The notes beneath the pieces were generated by a model. That model made no database searches and was not told the origin of the DNA. It saw only the letters and a list, made by a program, of their open reading frames with translations. Positions 60,238-64,000 of a DNA stretch of 64,000 nt are shown piece by piece (position 1 is the first letter of the stretch; each line of letters opens with the position of its first letter). Origin of the DNA: Deltaproteobacteria bacterium (GTDB taxonomy: Bacteria > Myxococcota_A > Polyangia > HGW-17); assembly GCA_016937155.1 (NCBI GenBank), contig JAFGWM010000015.1, positions 1-64,000 on the forward strand, written 5' to 3'. Both the position numbers and the translations under genes were made by a program.

Positions 60238-62112
60238 TTATTTTACTTCCCTGATTTTAAAGAGAATATTTTTTTTAGTTTTCAAATAGGGTGGGTATGA
60301 TGGTCTTGATACTAATGCTCTGCTGATTTCGTACCAGGCTTTTTTGTAAAATTTCGATCTGTATAAAATGACACTTCTTAGCCAGGCAAGATGACTTGAA
60401 TATTGCATAGTTGTCATTAGCCTAATGCTTAATTCCCAGCTTTCAATTTGCCATTGGCCAAATCTGACCAGGATATCAAGCAGTTTTATTGAAGTTTCGG
60501 GATTTAGATGAGCCGCTTCAAGTGCCCTGAGGATAAATACAGTTCCTGTATGTTTTTTCATCATGGCAGCCTTTACTGCCAGTATCCCCCATGCCGCAGC
60601 ACTGTAAGAGCTGTAAAGAGAACCACGCAAAACGCTGTATATATCATTCCATGTGCTGTCACCCGCAAGTAATATTTCACCTGCAAGTATTGCCGCTTCA
60701 TGTTTGTATTTACTATCTTTTTTAGAAAATTCCAGAAGCTTTTTATACCACGTTCTGTCTCCAAGCATCAGATGCGCCTTAATCTGTAAAAAATAAAGCT
60801 TACCGGATGATTTTAGTTTTTCAGAAATTTTTAAAAGCTCTTCAAGCCTGTCCTTTTGATTATACTCAATGGCATATTCCAGTTTTGCCATTAATTCCTC
60901 TTTTGAGACACCCATATCCCCTGAAAGACCATTCCGCTTAGTAAGAATAAGATATGTGTAATATTCGAGAGCATCGAGTTTTCCAACTTCCTGAGCTTCT
61001 CTCAGGGACACTTCAGCTTTATCCCAGACTTCCTCCCTGAAGAATGCTTTACCTCTGCTAAGCATAACATTGCCAAGATCTTGATGAGCATTTCTGGCAA
61101 GAAGTTCAGATGCTGCAGCAAATCGTCTTAGAGATATTAACTCGAAAACCCTGTCAGCAAGGGATGGAATCAGTTTATTTACCAGAGATTTACCTCCATA
61201 CCAGTTGGGCATTGTCCTGAATGCAGTAATCACAGACATAATATCATGTTGAATCTCAGGAGGATTAAACTTCCACTGAATTGAGGAAATATATGGAAAC
61301 ATCCACACAATATTTTTCCTTCCAAGTGGAGTGAGTTTTACCGCTCCTATTTTAGAGTCCCCCGCAAACATGCAGCCATAATGAAATGCTTTCTCAAAAA
61401 ACGGACGTGCCAGAGGAGGAGCACCCAACTGTGGAAGGGAAATTCGCAGTGCCCATTTCATCCAGAATTCGTGTAATTCAGACACATTAATAATCTGTCG
61501 TGTCCATGTTGTTTCCCCCTTGTTTAATTTTCCTATGAGAGAAACAGCTTTAGTGATGGCTTCACTCTCCTGAATTCCATCAGAGTTCCGCCCGATTCCA
61601 TTAAAATAGGTTCTGATTGAGCGGGCAGCTTTGGAAAAATCGTTGTCCAGCAAATATAGAAGAGTCAGATAGTATTGTTTTTCCAGTCCTCTTCGTCTGG
61701 AAAGAGTTTTTATCATTTCACGTATGTCTTTTATACCTGATATATTTCTCATTACCAGTGGTGTAAAGAACTTGAAAAGTTTGTTAGTAAGAGGTGCAAG
61801 ATTAAAATTCTTCATTGTGTATTTCATAAAAAACGGGTCGGCACCCCGAGTAAGAACTATTTCTTCCAGTGCTGTCATCATCTTGTCAGGGCTTGATGCA
61901 TCAAGGAGCTGTTTGAAATATGGGGCTGGAGACCGTGCACTGAAAAGTATTACGGATTTTTTATAATCTCCAGGTGAGTCAAGCACCTTTAACGGGACAG
62001 TTTCAGAAAGTGACAGACAATCAAAAGGAAGTACAGGATGTGTTGGCTGCATCCGCCGCTCAAATATCCTGATTATTTTAGCATAAACAAGCCGGTTTGA
62101 TCCCTGATACAT
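60238..62112 (-). CDS. Large helical-repeat (TPR-like) protein
   Basis: The 624-residue protein is almost wholly alpha-helical with paired amphipathic helices of the TPR/SEL type ('AEVSLREAQEVGKLDALEYYTYLIL', 'AAAWGILAVKAAMMKKHTGTVFIL'). No signal peptide or membrane segment is seen. The region near 30-80 has a short segment ('VILFSARSPAPYFKQLL') that differs from the repeats. The ATG at 62112 lacks a clear ribosome site; an ATG 20 codons in (62052) is an alternative. Function unknown, in a cluster with PilZ and GAF proteins. Confidence 0.75.
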   Translation of the reverse strand: MYQGSNRLVYAKIIRIFERRMQPTHPVLPFDCLSLSETVPLKVLDSPGDYKKSVILFSARSPAPYFKQLLDASSPDKMMTALEEIVLTRGADPFFMKYTMKNFNLAPLTNKLFKFFTPLVMRNISGIKDIREMIKTLSRRRGLEKQYYLTLLYLLDNDFSKAARSIRTYFNGIGRNSDGIQESEAITKAVSLIGKLNKGETTWTRQIINVSELHEFWMKWALRISLPQLGAPPLARPFFEKAFHYGCMFAGDSKIGAVKLTPLGRKNIVWMFPYISSIQWKFNPPEIQHDIMSVITAFRTMPNWYGGKSLVNKLIPSLADRVFELISLRRFAAASELLARNAHQDLGNVMLSRGKAFFREEVWDKAEVSLREAQEVGKLDALEYYTYLILTKRNGLSGDMGVSKEELMAKLEYAIEYNQKDRLEELLKISEKLKSSGKLYFLQIKAHLMLGDRTWYKKLLEFSKKDSKYKHEAAILAGEILLAGDSTWNDIYSVLRGSLYSSYSAAAWGILAVKAAMMKKHTGTVFILRALEAAHLNPETSIKLLDILVRFGQWQIESWELSIRLMTTMQYSSHLAWLRSVILYRSKFYKKAWYEISRALVSRPSYPPYLKTKKNILFKIREVK

Positions 62113-62189
62113 GTCGTAATGATGTGAACTGCCTGAGGAATCGACTATAGTCAGATTTCCAAACCGGGGAGGTCCACACGGAGGAAAAT

Positions 62190-63056
62190 TCAGTTTTTTT
62201 TTTCAACTTTATCCAGCTCGGCGAATAGCTTCTGAGTGAAAGCTGGATCCTTCCTGAGTTGTTTTTTCTCAGGTGGGTTTTTGCCTATACCATGATAGTA
62301 ATTAAGAGACCCATTTCTGCCTGCTTCAAGACTGTATGTATGATTAATACCACCATTCGATATAGTGTATGAGTACTTTGCTTTTAAATTTGCCATCGAA
62401 TAAGAAGGAAAAAACAGTATCAGGGTGAGAGGAACAATCCATAACCCATTCTTTAATCTTCTGATAAATTCCTTTAATAAACTATGTATTCCTTTTTCCC
62501 GAGTTAGCCATTTAATGCCGTATACCCCTGATTCCGGGGTGTTAACCACTTCTGCCAGCAGAACTATGGGTCGTAAACTATGAATTGATTTTATTTCAAT
62601 GGAAATTGTTTTTCCTACGAGTTCATTTTGGGGTTTGGTTTCTATTCTTGCGCCGCCTTCAGCAATATCAAGTAACCTGGCAGAATATTTCGGCGGAGTT
62701 CCGGTGATTCTGAAAAGTACATCCAGAGTTACACTAAGTCTGGGATATCGTCTTCTTCTTGATGCCCCCTGCTTGAGATAAGTCTCAATAAAGAAAGAAA
62801 CCTTTTCCTCTTCAGGATTATCCAGAGATACAAAGTACCCACCACGGATGCCTTTCCTTGGTATTGATTTTTGATAGAAATCAATTTTTCCGAGAACCAG
62901 AAGATTTTCGCTGAATCCCTGAGTGTGAATTTCAATTGTTGCATTACCGGATTCCGGTGTTTTTAACGATATTGGACAGAACAATGAATGGTTTTCCTTG
63001 TCAAAAGAATCCAGAAGTTCTTCTATACCTGAATACTGAGATTTAAAAAAATACAT
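62190..63056 (-). CDS. PilZ-domain protein with membrane segment and C-terminal tail
   Basis: The 288-residue protein has an N-terminal YcgR-like beta domain (about 1-95), a PilZ domain with the c-di-GMP signature RRRRYPR at about 97-103 and DIAEGGARIE at about 126-135, one membrane helix (about 205-222) and a C-terminal region of about 65 residues. It probably binds c-di-GMP in the cytosol and relays to the region across the membrane. It lies between a GAF gene and the TPR gene. The ribosome site is weak. Confidence 0.88.
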   Translation of the reverse strand: MYFFKSQYSGIEELLDSFDKENHSLFCPISLKTPESGNATIEIHTQGFSENLLVLGKIDFYQKSIPRKGIRGGYFVSLDNPEEEKVSFFIETYLKQGASRRRRYPRLSVTLDVLFRITGTPPKYSARLLDIAEGGARIETKPQNELVGKTISIEIKSIHSLRPIVLLAEVVNTPESGVYGIKWLTREKGIHSLLKEFIRRLKNGLWIVPLTLILFFPSYSMANLKAKYSYTISNGGINHTYSLEAGRNGSLNYYHGIGKNPPEKKQLRKDPAFTQKLFAELDKVEKKN

Positions 63057-63063
63057 GTTTTTT

Positions 63064-63678
63064 CTACCATTTATCCTGCTGTTCCAGCCTAACAGCCAGA
63101 TTTTGTGTCAGATTTCGGAACAACGCCACCTCGGTGGGCTTCCATGTTCCCAATGGATTTTCCGAACAATAGGCCACGCCTCCCCAGAGGCTGCCATTTA
63201 CAAATAATGGAATTACTATGATACTGTCAATACCAGAATTTTGAAAAACAGACTTAATTTCAGGAGGTAATTTGCTGCAGTCACTTATTATCAATGGTTT
63301 GCCTTTTAGTAAAACATCTGTGATATATTCATGAGTCTTTTTGTTTTTTTTGCTAAAGAGAAAGTTTTCTTCCTCTTCATAGACTTTAGGGAACTCAAGG
63401 TGAATATCTGCTGTTTGATCAAAGTAAAAACAATATAATTCACTTGCACGGGTTTCCCTGACTACAGCATCTATTACTGCATTAAAAGCTTCACATGGTT
63501 TATCAGACTTAAGGAGAGCTTCAACAAATGCTGCCCTGATTTCCAGAAATTTATGAACATCAGTGCTGCTGCGATGGAAAAATGTTCCTACAAAGGAACT
63601 GGATTTATCATAGAGTCTTGCTAATCGATTTTTCGGTGATGTCAGCAGTTTATCCCTTATTCTGGCCAGTTTTTTCAT
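63064..63678 (-). CDS. GAF-domain protein
   Basis: The 204-residue protein is a single GAF domain (about 45-200) after a helical start, with 'KPLIISDCSKLPPEI', 'IDSIIVIPLFVNGSLWGGVAYCSEN' and 'ALFRNLTQNLAVRLEQQ'. It has no output domain and likely signals by protein contact. It is the first gene of the minus-strand cluster, seven bases before the PilZ gene. Confidence 0.88.
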   Translation of the reverse strand: MKKLARIRDKLLTSPKNRLARLYDKSSSFVGTFFHRSSTDVHKFLEIRAAFVEALLKSDKPCEAFNAVIDAVVRETRASELYCFYFDQTADIHLEFPKVYEEEENFLFSKKNKKTHEYITDVLLKGKPLIISDCSKLPPEIKSVFQNSGIDSIIVIPLFVNGSLWGGVAYCSENPLGTWKPTEVALFRNLTQNLAVRLEQQDKW

Positions 63679-63844
63679 TTCTACCCTAAGCTTTCAGTAT
63701 ATTTTCTCCGGAAGTTTTTCTACAACAAATTGGTGCACAATTGAATAAAAATCCGTCATATGATAATCATAATGAAATATTGAACTTTATATGCCTTATA
63801 TAACTGTCGAAGTTATGGAAGGTTTGGAACTATGAGGTGTACAT

Positions 63845-64000
63845 ATGTTGAGAATACAGCTGATTTTTACAGTTTTACTTTTATCTGCAACAGGATGCAG
63901 GCCAAAGTGTGATCCTTGTCCAAAATTTTCTTTTTCTTCGAAAAAATGTGTAGATAACACGAATAGTACAGTTAAAAATAATAAACTTAAAACTTCCAAT
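63845..64000 (+). CDS. Start of a lipoprotein gene (3' end outside window)
   Basis: An open frame of 52 codons runs to the window edge. It begins with a signal peptide and lipobox SATGC, followed by a short Cys-containing segment (C-x2-C-x2-C, then more). GAGGTGTACAT precedes the ATG. The gene continues beyond the window, so family and length are unknown. Confidence 0.75.
   Translation, partial: MLRIQLIFTVLLLSATGCRPKCDPCPKFSFSSKKCVDNTNSTVKNNKLKTSN

Noticed and set aside
63796-63999. Minus-strand open frame of 67 codons at the window end.
   Set aside because: The plus strand there has a clear signal peptide, lipobox and ribosome site; the minus frame has none of these.

Overview
The window reads as one chromosomal segment of an AT-rich, Gram-negative, anaerobic or facultatively anaerobic bacterium of the broad deltaproteobacterial/Myxococcota type. 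The evidence is: many small secreted lipoproteins with lipobox cysteines; Cys-rich 'CGNG..E.CDG' repeats followed by beta-propeller repeats; Asp/Ser-rich and Gly-rich surface lipoproteins; sigma-54/NtrC regulation; PilZ and CheB signalling proteins; and a multisubunit [FeFe]-hydrogenase operon. The species is not recognisable from the sequence. About 58 protein genes, one tRNA and several regulatory sites are supported. No rRNA, insertion sequence, phage or CRISPR array was seen.

Layout. 1-2308: the tail of a charged protein and a ClC channel. 2567-4602: a three-gene operon of an unknown protein, Csx20 and Cas6, with no CRISPR array. 4631-8500: a PatB/MalY C-S lyase, two lipoproteins and an FMN-binding PNPOx-like protein. 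8798-12349: a soluble histidine kinase, an NtrC-type regulator and, behind a perfect -24/-12 promoter, a small Cys-rich protein. 12343-19305: secreted peptidase and repeat lipoproteins, and a flavodoxin-TetR-FMN-binding operon with a perfect palindromic operator. 19443-29198: rhomboid, CocE-like hydrolase, ferredoxin, FKBP, DUF2207-like membrane protein, CheB, CAP-domain protein and CorA. 29319-36116: Mo-pterin oxidoreductase, a degenerate EVE-HNH protein, an MtfA-like pseudoprotease, an RND/MMPL exporter, a GNAT enzyme and tRNA-Val. 36220-43349 (minus): a tight operon of surface lipoprotein, a histidine kinase lacking the ATPase domain, a small unknown protein, RNase J, a Cys-rich lipoprotein and a nucleoside kinase. 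43481-47217: a FAM20-like kinase, a HEAT-repeat membrane protein and an MFS carrier. 47223-56828: an ArsR regulator divergent from rex-hydC-hydB-hydA, a hydrogenase-like histidine kinase and three receiver proteins. 57020-64000: a Lys-rich lipoprotein, an RqcH/NFACT protein, and a minus-strand TPR/PilZ/GAF cluster.

How the genes work together. The most coherent system is the hydrogenase locus. Rex (NADH/NAD+ sensor) heads an operon for an NAD(P)-linked trimeric [FeFe]-hydrogenase, followed by a second, hydrogenase-like protein fused to a histidine kinase and a set of receivers. This suggests H2 or redox sensing tied to H2 metabolism. The divergent ArsR protein and the HydB N-terminus share a Cys motif, and the shared 325-bp intergenic region carries four copies of CTGTTAC. 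Two neighbouring genes, the MtfA-like protein and the HNH protein, have each lost signature catalytic residues. The Csx20-Cas6 operon without array or effector genes is the clearest defence-related oddity.
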